Positions 12,060 to 22,600 are shown, counted from the stretch's first letter. The stretch is DNA of 64,000 nucleotides from Diphasiastrum complanatum (GCA_029204225.1 CM055097.1:5461620-5525619), one strand, 5' to 3'. Numbers and translations: made by a program. The notes: a model not told the origin generated them from the sequence alone.

Positions 12060-12300
12060 ATTGTTTTTATCGCTTATCAATGGAATTGACCCCTATCATG
12101 CGATATAGCTCAAAATTATTGTCTATCACTTGAAATATTGCATATTGGCCCTTATCGCTTGAGATTGTCCATTGAGTGATCAAGTTAGAGTAATTTTGAG
12201 TTTATGACATTCATGTAACTTTGAATGCAGTGCTTACACCCATTTTGGTGTCTCTATCACTCAGGAAATTCAAAATTTGCTAACTAACATATGAGTCATG
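12060..12300. repeat. Region with recurring TATCRCTTGA-type motif
   Basis: Between two Copia fragments, the words TATCGCTTATCAAT, TATCATGCGATAT, TATCACTTGAAAT, TATCGCTTGAGAT and TATCACTCAGG recur at irregular spacing, with an inverted version (TTGAGTGATCAAG). No coding sense is seen. It may be decayed LTR or satellite material. Confidence 0.35.
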
Positions 12301-12320
12301 TTGAATTCTGAGAACAACAT

Positions 12321-12965
12321 CTATTTTGCATCCTTGACCATTTTGGTATTGTTGTTGAAGAGCAACGTATCATCAACGTACAAGGTCATGGTAATGAAGG
12401 ATTGCTGCACTGACCTTGAATAAATGTTGCAATCAACAGTGCTTGGTTTGAATTCTTGTTCAATGAGGAATGTGTTGATCCTCTGAAACCAAGCTCTGGC
12501 AGACTGTTTCAAGTCGTATAATATTGCAGCCAATAGGAACTTCGACTAATGACCATGTCTGATTCTTGATCAGAGAGGAATACTCTCTGTCCATGGCTTC
12601 TCTCTAGAGATCAGAGTCCGGTTGGCTGAGTGCCTCTTCGACCGTCATCGGTTCCTGTATTAAAAGACAGATAGACTTAGGAGTATACCTTGTGGGCTGT
12701 GTGCGCACTCAGCTTGATCTTCTGGGATGATTCGACTGATGAACCGCTCCTGGGACTTGTTGCTGGGTAGCAGCAACATCTTCGTCTGATTCGCTGTCTT
12801 GAAGTGGGTCGACAATAGATACGCTTGAGCCAGAAGCTCGGATTGTCGTGTCAATGGCAGGAGATGTAGGTTCTTTTTGAGCAATATCCTTGCCTTTGAG
12901 GTCGATGAACTGATCCTCGATAAAGACTGTATCCCGACTATACAAGATTTGTTGGGTATCAGAAT
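12321..12965 (-). pseudogene. Copia fragment: linker and reverse transcriptase
   Basis: The minus strand shows the integrase-RT linker (SRDTVFIEDQF, then an acidic PLQDSESDED stretch) and RT motifs YDLKQSARAWF and TLYVDDTLLF near 12350-12540. YVDD is the RT catalytic signature. Broken fossil with a few breaks. It may be part of the same old element as the pieces to its left or a separate copy. Confidence 0.8.
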
Positions 12966-13887
12966 CGTACTTTTACTTATGGGACTAAGCGGTACAAATT
13001 ACAATGCTAAACTTGGAAACTTTCAAAACTTTATAAGTGTTAACTTGATTATTAACAATATAAAAGTCTAAGTTTAACCTTGTAACTTTTCAAAAATGTT
13101 TTACTTTCTCCATGGTTAATGATTGGCACCACAAGTAGGATGCCATGTTTGAGCCTCTAATATTTAAAAAATGTGATAACTTAATAGGCCATTCCATGTA
13201 AGTTGCAACTTCCACGAGTATCCTTGTGTTCCACTGAACTGCTTCGTAGGCCTCATATTTCAACCCCCACACCTGCCATAAAAGATGGTAAGGCCAAAGC
13301 CATTTTTATGATAGGGTTCCTCAATGGAAATGTGAGTGGGAAATTGATTCCTCCATATATACGAGCATCATAAATAAACACTTGTTTAACTTTCGTGGAA
13401 AGCTCAGTAGATATCTCCACAAGGCTCCCTTTTATGGCTGAAATTTTTGAGTGGCTATACTTTATGACTTGTAACTAGGTTAACAATACTCATACAATCT
13501 CTTTACAAATATTTGATAGAATTATAAAATATATGCATCAATATTAATAGCAATGTAATTGTTAGGTATGTTCATGAACTTCAAGATTATGTTGGCATAG
13601 TTGTTTCCATTTTTTTTGTTTTATAATGCTATTACTTGGCATTAGCATCATATTTACAATATTAACATTTTACTTTTACTGCCACATTGTAGGCAATGCC
13701 ATTTTTAAGCAAGTGAATCTATGCAGATTTTTTTCTTTTTGCAACATGTTAAACAGCTAGTGGTCAGCTATATACAACATACATACAACCTAGCAATGCT
13801 ATGTGGGCAATGCTATGTGAGGAGTAAACTCCTAAAATGTCACTTCACAGCATTGGGAATCGAGCTTGCACCTAGCCATTCTCAGTC

Positions 13888-13992
13888 AACAACTCTACCC
13901 ATACACAATGGTGCTGCAATTGACTATGCAGATTAAGACATCAACTCTACCCATACACATTGGTGTTGCAATTGACTATGCAGATTAAGACT
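13888..13992 (+). repeat. Two-copy tandem repeat, about 52-53 bp
   Basis: The words ACTCTACCCATACACA, then TTGCAATTGACTATGCAG or CTGCAATTGACTATGCAG, and GATTAAGAC occur twice head to tail, with about two differences. A recent local duplication. Confidence 0.85.
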
Positions 13993-14282
13993 GAACACTC
14001 TTATTCAACTAGGCTATACTTGCTTGTATTAATGACTATAAAGACCAATTCTAGGGTTGTATGAAAAAAATTGAAAACACATTCCAAGAAATTTGGTCAA
14101 AACCCTACCGAAAGAAAAGTATTTTATGGAAGTGTCGTTATTTGTTTGTCATCTCCTAGAATACATAGTAAAGAATAAAATAATTGTTTAGAAATGATGT
14201 AAATGGCTCAAGCAAGCTATTATTGGAAGATAGAAAGGGAAAAACTCAGACTTGAGGATCTAGAACGAGAGCCCAGTAATCC

Positions 14283-14385
14283 AGAATAGTCCAGACTCCA
14301 GAGCCTTGAAAGTGGGAAAACGAACAGTAGCTTTCAAGGCTTAAAAACTGGACTCTAGACTTCTCCGTATTCCGGATGGAAAGTT
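14283..14385. repeat. Imperfect inverted repeat (hairpin)
   Basis: GCCTTGAAAG near 14312 pairs exactly with CTTTCAAGGC near 14331. Outer TCCAGACTCCAGA-type words are mirrored by GGACTCTAGACT and TTCCGGA. The loop is about 18 bases. It could be a small foldback element or a structured transcript segment. Confidence 0.55.
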
Positions 14386-16169
14386 TAAAAGCTACAATCA
14401 AACTCTCATTCTCCTATCTTGGAGCTTTGCTGCCTACAAAGTCTAGGTTGTGTACATAAATAAAAGCACAGATGGACCCACAGAAACTTATAATTGGATG
14501 CATTGGATGCTGTGGTCACACCCAGAGTGAAAGCTCCCAAATTCACATCAATGAAAATGGAAAATGAAGCGTAATTGCAAATTGGAATGGACAGAGATGG
14601 GTTTCTACTTTTCTTTAATTTGCATGACATCACTTGTAAATTTCCCCCTTTTCTCCTTGTCAATCCAGGCAAATGGCCGTTAAGTAGTTTCGTTTTTTGA
14701 GGCCGTTAAGCAGATAACTGGGTTGAGTTATGGCCAAAGCTTGAGGGCCAGAGAGGAGTACAAGGTGTAAGCATTTTTGCGGGCCCTCTCTGATGCCAAT
14801 TTCGTGATTGAAACGTTGGCCCGTCTTGGGCTTACTGCTATGCCCATGCCGTGCACAATCAGATTTAGAGATATTTTTCTTTTGATTGTCCTACACAGGT
14901 TTGCATTAGCTCTATCTGCAAAACTGGAACAATATCCTCAGTTGTGTGGCTGGCAGATCACTACACATGTCATCATGTACAAAATTAACCTCTATTTTTT
15001 CAACAGGTAACCAGAGGGTTGTCTATTGGACTCTGCGCATGCTCTTAACACTGTGGCTAGTAATTGAAAAGAATAAATTCCCTATAAGGATTTAGTAAGG
15101 TGCACCTTTTGATCCCTTGCATGCGAAGTATAATAGCGGTGCAAGTATTTAGTGCTAATTCTAATTTGTATGATTTTATATGCATTTTCCTTAATTTTGC
15201 TTTTGAACAGGTGGGGTGATACCAGGAAACCATGTGGTGAAAGAAACGCCAAAGCGTGGCACTTCAAAATCAAATGATGACAGGTGGGGTAGGACGGTGT
15301 CTTTAAGACAAGTAGCAAACGAAAATGGCTCAAGTGCATTACAAGACTAAAGTTGAGGGACCTCCACTTGGAGCCAATATCCATAAGATTCTGGGATGCA
15401 ATATATGACAAAGAAATATAACACATAGCAATCATTTGGTTTGTGAGATGCTTTGAAAAGATATGCTATTCCATCTACAGGCATATAACGTTTGAATCAT
15501 ATTGGTATTTTAACTGATTCTGCGGCCTTGTAATCAATCATTGAATTGACTCACTTATTTTGCCACTTTGGCTACCACAATATACATTAACCTTTCGTGA
15601 TTAGTATGCATCATAAATTCTGTTACACAGGTTGCGGCACTATAATCACTAGCCCAGAATGGTTTGAACTAACTTTCTGATAAACCTAAGGTTCTAAATT
15701 AGAAAAGACAAAGTGCACTACGGTTCATGATAAGGGTTCATACCTCAACCTTCTCCAATCAAATGTACGAACACTTTTTAAAAAAATCATAGATACCCTG
15801 TTAGGTGCAAAAATGATTTTTGGCTTAAGCAGTGGTAGTCGCGAAACTGAATTATCACATATGTAGAAGACAAAAGAAAACGAGAAGAGCTATTGGATGA
15901 AATCATCTGTCTAATACGAGAGCAGTGCCACTAACATGAAACTTTTTCGTCAATGTCAGAAATGTTTTGCCTCAGGTAAGTCGTGAAATTGGTTGAGAAG
16001 ATATTAACCTACCAAACATGCAAGCATCAGGAATCACAGTGGATACAAATTTGTCTTGTGGGCTTGCCCCACCCGGGTTCGAATATGTGACTGAGGATAT
16101 ATTAGGCTTCGTCTTGAAATGACCTCCCTACCTGGCATGCCAGATGCTGACGTAATTATGCATCATAGA

Positions 16170-16245
16170 TGTCCTCTATAAGTGGCAAGTTGGTTAGAAC
16201 TTCCAATGATCGGCCTGAGGTCAGGAGTCGAGACTATTCTCTACA
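16170..16245 (+). repeat. tRNA-like sequence (possible SINE head)
   Basis: GGCAAGTTGGTTAGAAC resembles an A box and D arm. GGTCAGGAGTCGAGACT about 35 bases further resembles a T arm and B box. Order and spacing match a tRNA-derived SINE promoter. A second B-box-like word, CGGGTTCGAAT, lies at about 16075. No tail or target-site duplication was established, so this remains a suggestion. Confidence 0.35.
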
Positions 16246-16481
16246 AAAATGAGGTGGATACGCATGATGCACCTTTGCAGCTTGCTTATGCATTTTACCT
16301 GATTTGACCTGCTGAAAACAGTAGCGCAAAGCTAAGGTAAATAGATTCTTTCAATTTAAAGTCAATTATCACCCAAAATGGACAGTATAATGCTTTACTT
16401 CCCCAGGAGTTCTTGTTCGCTATCTTCCTGATTAACAAAATCCACATTCTGTATATTCTATGAACATCAAAGACACATTTC

Positions 16482-16700
16482 TTTTCTGATCTTCCAGCAT
16501 TGTTTGAATGGGTCGTCCAGATGTTGAGTGCATGATCTAAGGGAGATGTTCCTCAACATCTTTTCCAGCAGTGTTAGAATGGATGATCGAGACCTTGTAT
16601 GCATGATCCAAGTGATATCTTTCACAGCATCTTTTCTGATCTTCGAGCACTCTTTGAATGGGTAATCCAGACCTCGTGTGGATGATCCAAAGAAACATGT
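16482..16700. repeat. Three degenerate tandem copies, about 70-75 bp
   Basis: Three successive blocks each contain CATCTTTTC or TTTCTGATCTTC, a GTTTGAATGGGT-like word, TCCAGA or TCGAGACC, and GCATGATC or GGATGATCC. They are about 75% alike by eye. Open reading through them on the minus strand is a by-product of the repeat. Confidence 0.7.
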
Positions 16701-16759
16701 CCCATACTGCCTTGAATAGCTAAAAAATCTAATAATTTTCAATCTCTTACAAGTCAAGG

Positions 16760-17630
16760 AAAAAGATATTATTGTCAGAGTTTGATAACAAACAATATAC
16801 TCATTCTAGATAATTGCCTTGTTCATAAAACTGCAAAGCACTTAAAGGTGTAGCCAAAAAAAATCGCATTCAATTTTGATGCTAGGAGCTATGCAATGAG
16901 GAATTGATGGCTTAGGGTTTTAATAGTATCACGACTTGAATTCAACAACAATCATCACAGTAGTCTGATGATGAGAGTGCCAATTTGTCAATTGTCATTA
17001 AAGTAAGATTGGAGAAGTGGAATTTTAAATGCAGCTTGCGTTATTATGTTTTATACTTGACAACTAGTGTTGCTTTAAACAAAGTACTAATGATGATACA
17101 CCAATCCTACACTAGATAATTTTTCTTGTCCCATTCAAGCTCACCTTGCTGAGAGCAGTTTTAAGATCTACATTGGGTTTGATCCCAACAATTTGGCAGC
17201 CCACACACGGGTTGTGTTCGGTCATCCCACTCGCATGAGTCCTACATTATGATTTCTAGAAGATGCAATTAATGAGCCGTGGCTCCAGTTCAGCTTTAGA
17301 AGCCCACTTCGTGTAGCACAGCTATCCACGTCCCAGATGCCACAGAATGTCTTCATTAGCTGATTAGAAGGGAATGCTGACCTCATTTGATGTAAGGGAA
17401 CTTTTACTGGTATTGATTTAAAGAAACTTTTACTGGTATCCAATCAACCAAAAACCTGCCACGAACTCTTGCTTGAAGATCATTTACACAAGAAAAAAAA
17501 AATTACAATCTATTGTAAAAAAATAAAACAAATAACTCTGCATTGAAGATTTTCAATATTGCGTACAAAATTCGTACAGCTTGGTGTTTGGAACAAGTTG
17601 ATCCATACAATACGGAATGTGTAAAATTAT
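16760..17630. other. Unassigned DNA
   Basis: No coding region, RNA or element is recognised. A short direct repeat of AAGAAACTTTTACTGGTAT-type words occurs near 17398-17440. Confidence 0.5.
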
Positions 17631-17634
17631 GCAC

Positions 17635-17878
17635 TATTCCATGGTCAATACCTGTAAATATTTGTAAAACTTTAGATTGTCCATAAATATCAACTAGCCT
17701 CAAGCAGTCATGTCCACGACGACAAGTAAAACTGACAAAATCAAGCCGAATGCTGGTATTCCATGGTCAATACCTGTAAATATTTGTAAAACTTTAGATT
17801 GTCCATAAATATCAACTAGCCTCAAGCAGTCATGTCCACGACGACAAGTAAAACTGACAAAATCAAGCCGAATGCTGG
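17635..17878. repeat. Perfect 122-bp tandem duplication
   Basis: The block beginning TATTCCATGGTCAATACC at 17635 is repeated from 17757 with no difference that I can find over 122 bp. It lies about 750-990 bp past the stop codon of the PB1 gene, so it may fall in or near its 3' untranslated or downstream region. Perfect identity means a very recent duplication or an assembly artefact. Confidence 0.9.
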
Positions 17879-17879
17879 T

Positions 17880-18627
17880 AATATTGAAACTTTGTAAATC
17901 GACTTACAAATTCAGAGCTGCAAGAAACTCAATGGAGGAAGATTATGGGAGGGCACACATGAACTCATGCTTTGCATAAGTCTCTGTGATAAAAGTTCTT
18001 GCATTACCACAAAATCAACTCTCTTCAGTTACCAACAATTAACCATCTCACAGCCAAGTCCAAAATCAAATTGGCCATTCTCTCTTGGGAGCAGATTGGC
18101 AAATTTCCCATTTAGATGGACATCTAGTTGTTGATCCAACTAGTGACTCCTCGTCTGCATGCTGATATTATCCAACAATTGTGACAAGCACTTTCTTGCT
18201 GTGGCTGCACAGTTTTTTAACATTCACCATGGTCTCAAGGAAATGAATAAGACATGGAATACTTATTTACAAATGAGTTTGCTGTAGCGTGGGAGTGAAT
18301 CACTCTATCGCTTGTCCTTCATAAATCCAGTGTCCTTGTGAATTGAAGTCAAAATCTGAGATATGTCACAGGACAGCAGGTCTCCAAGAGCAGTATGTCT
18401 TCATATTTTCTCAGGTAACATATATGCTACAAATTGAACAACATAGATGAAACCATAGTACAAAGGACTAATGGAAACATGGATATGATTGTCACTAGAT
18501 CTTTGTTCCAATAGCACATTCTATGCTCATATTGATATGAAAATTTACATTTCTAACGAGAAATAGGTCATGGAATGTGATGATTCCAAATTCATCTACA
18601 ATCACTCTTGTCAATTTCAAGCATTTT
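17880..18627 (-). other. Downstream region of the PB1 gene, probably including its 3' UTR
   Basis: This lies immediately past the stop codon on the minus strand. It contains AT-rich words such as TTTGTAGCATATATG near 18420 and TTTGTAAATAAG near 18265 that could serve poly(A) selection, but no canonical AATAAA was picked out. No second coding exon with a recognisable domain was seen. Confidence 0.4.
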
Positions 18628-20781
18628 TCAGTAGAGCATGACTAATTGTTGCTTTGAGCCCTGCTGCTGAGGATATAACACAGACATATCTTGATGAAAT
18701 CCATAATCGTCTTCACAAGTTACCCCACCTTCGTAAGGAATAGAGCTTGCGTGGGATTTTCCTTTGTGAGCCTGTGCTGCATAGGGTTTGTAAATAGTTG
18801 GCTCCATGACCTTCTCATCTTTCCAAAAAGGCTGTGTAGAAGTACGCTGCCGCATCAAATTCTCATCAAATTGGGCAGGTTGATCCCCAAATCTGGAATG
18901 TCCAGTTCCTCGGAAGTTCGAATGATATGATATACCGGATATAGAACAAGATGTTTGATCTCGGCATAAGCCGTTTGCCTTGTACATTTGGTCATCGTAT
19001 GTTGGTGGGGGTAGGATTCTCCTGTGGGTCTGAACGGGATGAGATGCAATTTCATGGCTAAGTGCCTGAGAGATTAGCAGTTTCGAGTGCTCTGGTGAAA
19101 TGACTGGTGCAATCCCAGAGACGGCTGCAACCTGAGGCGTCAAAGGTTTCCCTGGAAAGCCAGCGTTGCGAGCTGCAAATGATGAGTTACATTGTTGCTG
19201 GTTTAGAGCTTCGCGAAATGGATCGTCATGGACATGGCTGAAAGCTGAATGGGGCTGAAGGAGCTGCTGATGATGAAGGAGCAATGTAGGAGTTGGTTCA
19301 AACTGGCAGGGGAATTTGGAAGTTTCATTACCGCTCAAGGCTTGAGAGCTTTCATGTCCATGCCAGAGGTCTGCCTTGGGCGTCGATTGCTCCTGATATC
19401 TTTTCTCAAGCGCTTGGGGCATTTTCCTATCAGGCTCAAGCTCTGGACTCATGAGCTGCTCACGTCGAAACTCGTATGAAGAAGCCGAGGAGGAACCTGA
19501 GGATGACTTATCAAGCTTGTAGTGATCATAGAGTTCTGCTTCTCTATGAGCCCTGCTCAACCGTGCACCATTTTGTACTTGCAGTTGTTGCCGAGGCTTA
19601 TGATGAATCATAACATGTTTCAATCTTTCCGTTTGAGAAATTTCTGCATCCAGAAGTTCCGATCCAGGTTTACCATTAGAACACGGCCTCCTTTTCATTG
19701 ATAAAGCTTCACCGACCTGATCCTGGAAAGGTCTGAGACGTGGACTTGCCGCATCAAATTCTAATGAGACAACATCACACTGTTCCACAGAGTTATTTTC
19801 TGCATCAGCGGCAGTGAGCACATTAGGTGGTGCAGCAGCCCTTAAGGAGCCGGATAAAGCCTTGTGAAAACGAGAACTACCATCGGGTTTTCCTCTGCAT
19901 GACACCTGGAACACCGGCTTGCCTTTTGATATATTCACCTTTGGCATCTCGAGCACTGGAGCCCCGTGCTGTTGTTGCTCCGTCGGATTTGTTATTGGAA
20001 TGGATCTCGTCTGAGGCGCTGTAGGAGGCGCACACACGACAGCTATTGGATCTGAAACTGCGGGCTGGATTGCCTGGAGACCTGTGGAAGCTGAAAAGGG
20101 AACAGGACTAACAGCAACTGTATGCATGTCGCATGAAACATGAGGAACCTGCTGCAATCTTCGAAGAGGCAGCTCGGCCTGCTGTTTCCTTGTGATCAAT
20201 GCAACGCTGTTTACTGCATCTAGAAAACGCTGCTCCGGATTCCTTGCATCAGCAGCATCTTCACACAGATTGCATCTAGCTGCCTGCTGTTGCAATGGAA
20301 ATAGAAAGAGACGTATTCTACAAGAACAGTCCCAAGGATCAACCTTTTCATATTCATCCATCATATTCTGGAGATCCTCATCAGACACAACCGATACAAG
20401 AGAATCAAGATCCTCGTGAGGGAGCTTATATCTCAGGCAGACATCCATTTCGGCCAACTTTCGAAGCTTTTCTATCAAATTCTTAAACAAAATATTTCTA
20501 TTCACCACCAGCACCCGAGTCTCACCTCCAGCATATCGTAGCTGATTATCATGAGGCCTCGGCAGTATCTTGCCGCCATAGCTGCAGAGAAATTTCAAGC
20601 GGGGGGATGCTAAGTCCTCAGACTTAACTGACGTCTGATCTTCGGAAAGGGCTAATTCCATGCCCCCTGTAGGACACAGCGAGCGCGCTGAGGACTGTGC
20701 CTCAAAGTCCAGATTGCTGTCGGTGCTGGAGGCAATGACATCAGGTTCACTTTTCACGTTGCTCTTATCTAAAAGACACAT
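18628..20781 (-). CDS. PB1-domain protein without kinase, 717 aa
   Basis: A single uninterrupted reading frame of 717 codons on the minus strand. The open frame runs 9 codons further up to a GTG, but the first in-frame ATG after the upstream TGA is at 20781, so I start there. Residues about 62-162 form a PB1 domain: the basic face LKFLCSYGGKILPRP (62-76), RYAGGETRVLVV (82-93) and an acidic OPCA motif, DLDSLVSVVSDEDLQNMMDE (124-143). Having both faces suggests a type I/II PB1 able to form head-to-tail assemblies. The remaining 550 residues are low complexity, rich in Ser, Gln, Pro and His, with no kinase or DNA-binding domain. The PB1 sequence follows the plant PB1-only family (for example Arabidopsis PAL OF QUIRKY-like proteins) and Raf-like kinases. 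The lack of a kinase favours the former. A cytoplasmic scaffold or adaptor role is inferred, not shown. Confidence 0.9.
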   Translation of the reverse strand: MCLLDKSNVKSEPDVIASSTDSNLDFEAQSSARSLCPTGGMELALSEDQTSVKSEDLASPRLKFLCSYGGKILPRPHDNQLRYAGGETRVLVVNRNILFKNLIEKLRKLAEMDVCLRYKLPHEDLDSLVSVVSDEDLQNMMDEYEKVDPWDCSCRIRLFLFPLQQQAARCNLCEDAADARNPEQRFLDAVNSVALITRKQQAELPLRRLQQVPHVSCDMHTVAVSPVPFSASTGLQAIQPAVSDPIAVVCAPPTAPQTRSIPITNPTEQQQHGAPVLEMPKVNISKGKPVFQVSCRGKPDGSSRFHKALSGSLRAAAPPNVLTAADAENNSVEQCDVVSLEFDAASPRLRPFQDQVGEALSMKRRPCSNGKPGSELLDAEISQTERLKHVMIHHKPRQQLQVQNGARLSRAHREAELYDHYKLDKSSSGSSSASSYEFRREQLMSPELEPDRKMPQALEKRYQEQSTPKADLWHGHESSQALSGNETSKFPCQFEPTPTLLLHHQQLLQPHSAFSHVHDDPFREALNQQQCNSSFAARNAGFPGKPLTPQVAAVSGIAPVISPEHSKLLISQALSHEIASHPVQTHRRILPPPTYDDQMYKANGLCRDQTSCSISGISYHSNFRGTGHSRFGDQPAQFDENLMRQRTSTQPFWKDEKVMEPTIYKPYAAQAHKGKSHASSIPYEGGVTCEDDYGFHQDMSVLYPQQQGSKQQLVMLY

Positions 20782-20955
20782 GCTACCTAACACAGCTTTT
20801 TGCTCCACTTCAGATAAAGAGAATCCACAAGAATCCGATCACCAAGCGCTATACTATAGTCCTATTATCTAAAATCGAAAAGAAACAAAAACAAATCCCA
20901 CAAAACTCCGATTTCAATGGACCCTTTACAGATCGGACAGATAGCTACAGCAAGA

Positions 20956-20987
20956 ATAGCTTTCTCAGCCTTTTGGCTAAAATCAAG
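20956..20987 (+). other. U2 snRNA 5' stem-loop-like segment
   Basis: On the plus strand this 32-bp stretch matches the 5' end of U2 snRNA at 29 of 32 positions as I recall the conserved U2 sequence. It includes an exact GCCTTTTGGCTAA core, the stem I hairpin. The match stops before the branch-point recognition region. No plant snRNA upstream element or downstream U2 sequence is present, so it is not a U2 gene. It lies antisense within the probable 5' UTR of the PB1 gene. It could be a truncated retro-copy or a functional antisense element. Confidence 0.55.
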
Positions 20988-21094
20988 CCCAGCTACTAGA
21001 GCGAGAAGTATAACGAAGCACTATTCAAATGAATGAAAGAAGAAGTGGGTTCAAGCACCTCCGAATTGCAATCGAACAGTTGCTAGAACCTTTA

Positions 21095-21118
21095 TTAACT
21101 GATCCAGTTATGCAGCAT
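21095..21118 (-). CDS. Short upstream ORF (7 codons) in the PB1 gene leader
   Basis: ATG at 21118 on the minus strand opens a 7-codon frame (MLHNWIS) closed by TAA at 21095. It lies about 310 bases before the main ATG. If it is in the mature leader it could reduce translation of the main frame. Its use is unproven. Confidence 0.35.
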   Translation of the reverse strand: MLHNWIS

Positions 21119-21281
21119 GTGACGATAGCAACACCACCTCTTGCCCACAAATCTCAACAGAGGATTATATCCTCTACTTCCTACTTTACGCTCACTCCAC
21201 AATACTCTCTCTCACAACTCACGCACCCTCTGCTTGCTGCTCTCTCTTTGCTCACAAACACATACAATTCCTTGTAAGCTG

Positions 21282-21291
21282 TTTATATATA
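21282..21291 (-). promoter_or_regulatory. TATA box of the PB1 gene
   Basis: TATATATAAA on the minus strand, about 500 bp before the main ATG. It is followed by a purine-rich leader typical of plant genes. It is the best core-promoter candidate in the upstream region. Confidence 0.6.
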
Positions 21292-21689
21292 GATCGCTGA
21301 TGGCTCGGGACCACCACCACCTCTACAAACAAATACACCCGCTGATCTGATGATTGATCCTTCCTATCCGCTCAACAGAATCACTCTCACTTTTTACTTA
21401 ACTGAATAGCATCAATCAATCTTATAATAATTCTTACTATTACTGGACTCAAAACGAGCTATAGCTACTTCGGATCCATTGCCCAAATGCTGCTTTTTCA
21501 TGATCTACGATGTAAGCGACACACTTGTTTTTTCTCCATCTCTATCATCATCCCATCAAACCCACCACAAAAATTGAATCCATTATCATCTATTCTATTC
21601 TATATATTATTCTCTACACTCTTAATCGTTTTCGCTCGCCTTCTTTTACTATTCTTTTCCTTTTTTGCTCGCATTCTTTCGAGTCTCGA

Positions 21690-22300
21690 CGTGACCCCAC
21701 CAACGGGGCTTGGAATTTGCGCGCGACGACTTGGATTCCGCCACGTGACCGACGCTCTTTTCAAAGGTTGACCGAGGCCACGTGGCAAACATCGACCCTT
21801 TACGACGACATCGAGCGGTAGCGGATTCTATAACACCTGAGTTAGGCACCGTCGGAGTACCGCGCTCCTTGGGAATCGCAGGCCTCACTTGAAACTGGAC
21901 GCGTGCTATGCCACGTATGCGGAGCACGTGTCCCACGGCCACTTGGACCATTTCTGACGGTTAAGCGATGCAACGTGGCAGAATTTAAATGCTTTTTAGG
22001 AATATCCAATGGTGACAGGCCTACGACCCCATCGTGTCATTAAGATATTAGATATAGGGCGCGGTGTGGCGGTCTCTGGCTGTCTGGGCCTTCACTAGCC
22101 TGGTCCTGACCTTGACTGCATGACCCGTCACCCGTCTCCCCCCTTCGTGCACCCGTCCTCGGACCTGGCGCTGGCGGGCCGAAATGCCTTTGGATGGCCC
22201 GCTCAGCGCTGGTAAAATGAAAAGGGATGTGCGACGACCACGCTGAAGGCCACGTGCTGCGTCCCCCACATTATCATTATTATTACTCTGGGCCACGTGA
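21690..22300. promoter_or_regulatory. G-box cluster in GC-rich upstream region
   Basis: CACGTG occurs at 21742, 21779, 21925, 22251 and 22294. Related ACGT cores lie at 21912 and 21972, and a W-box-like TTGACC at about 21769. The region is clearly more GC-rich than its surroundings. CACGTG is the binding site of plant bZIP and bHLH factors acting in light, ABA and stress responses. The cluster sits 450-1000 bp upstream of the PB1 TATA box, so light or ABA control of that gene is inferred. A short minus-strand open frame across 22048-22365 has no recognisable domain. Confidence 0.6.
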
Positions 22301-22487
22301 GCCCCCTTTCCCATTCTTTGAGAGCTGGCCCACTGTTCCGAAACTTGTTTGAGGTTTCCCTCCAATATCTTGCATTTTTTTTGAAGTTATTGCTTTTTTA
22401 AAAAATTTGTCTTTCATATCTTGCATTCCATATTTTCTTACTTTACTGTACACAAATTTTTTACATATAAAAATGACAAACATATAA

Positions 22488-22500
22488 ATTCCCTGCATTT
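22488..22500. repeat. LINE target-site duplication, 3' copy
   Basis: ATTCCCTGCATTT, identical to 27205-27217. It directly abuts the T run that marks the LINE tail. Confidence 0.85.
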
Positions 22501-22600
22501 TTTTTCTACAGCTTAATTGCACTATCATATATTCACAAATATACATGTACATAAGACAGCCGAAAACTAACTGTGTCCAACAGAAATGTCCAAAGCCCAA

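Larger units (their letters stand above)
12970..16180. other. Unassigned DNA
   Basis: No gene or element is recognised apart from the short tandem and inverted repeats listed separately. Open frames are short and without motifs. Composition is ordinary AT-rich plant intergenic DNA. Confidence 0.5.
20782..21260 (-). promoter_or_regulatory. Probable 5' UTR of the PB1 gene
   Basis: Placed between the TATA box at 21282-21291 (minus strand) and the ATG at 20781, assuming initiation about 25-30 bases past the box. It contains purine-rich GAGAGAGAG tracts on the transcribed strand, one short upstream ORF and a U2-like segment. No intron was established. Confidence 0.5.

Noticed and set aside
20782-20808. 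Longer PB1 protein start at 20808 (9 extra residues)
   Set aside because: The codon at 20808 is GTG, not ATG, and a TGA lies 12 codons upstream of it. The first in-frame ATG is at 20781.
20941-21010. A functional U2 snRNA gene
   Set aside because: Only the first 32 nt match. There is no branch-point region, no plant snRNA upstream element and no downstream U2 sequence.
22048-22365. Minus-strand 105-codon frame in the GC-rich upstream region
   Set aside because: High GC content favours chance open frames. There is no domain, and it overlaps the G-box cluster.
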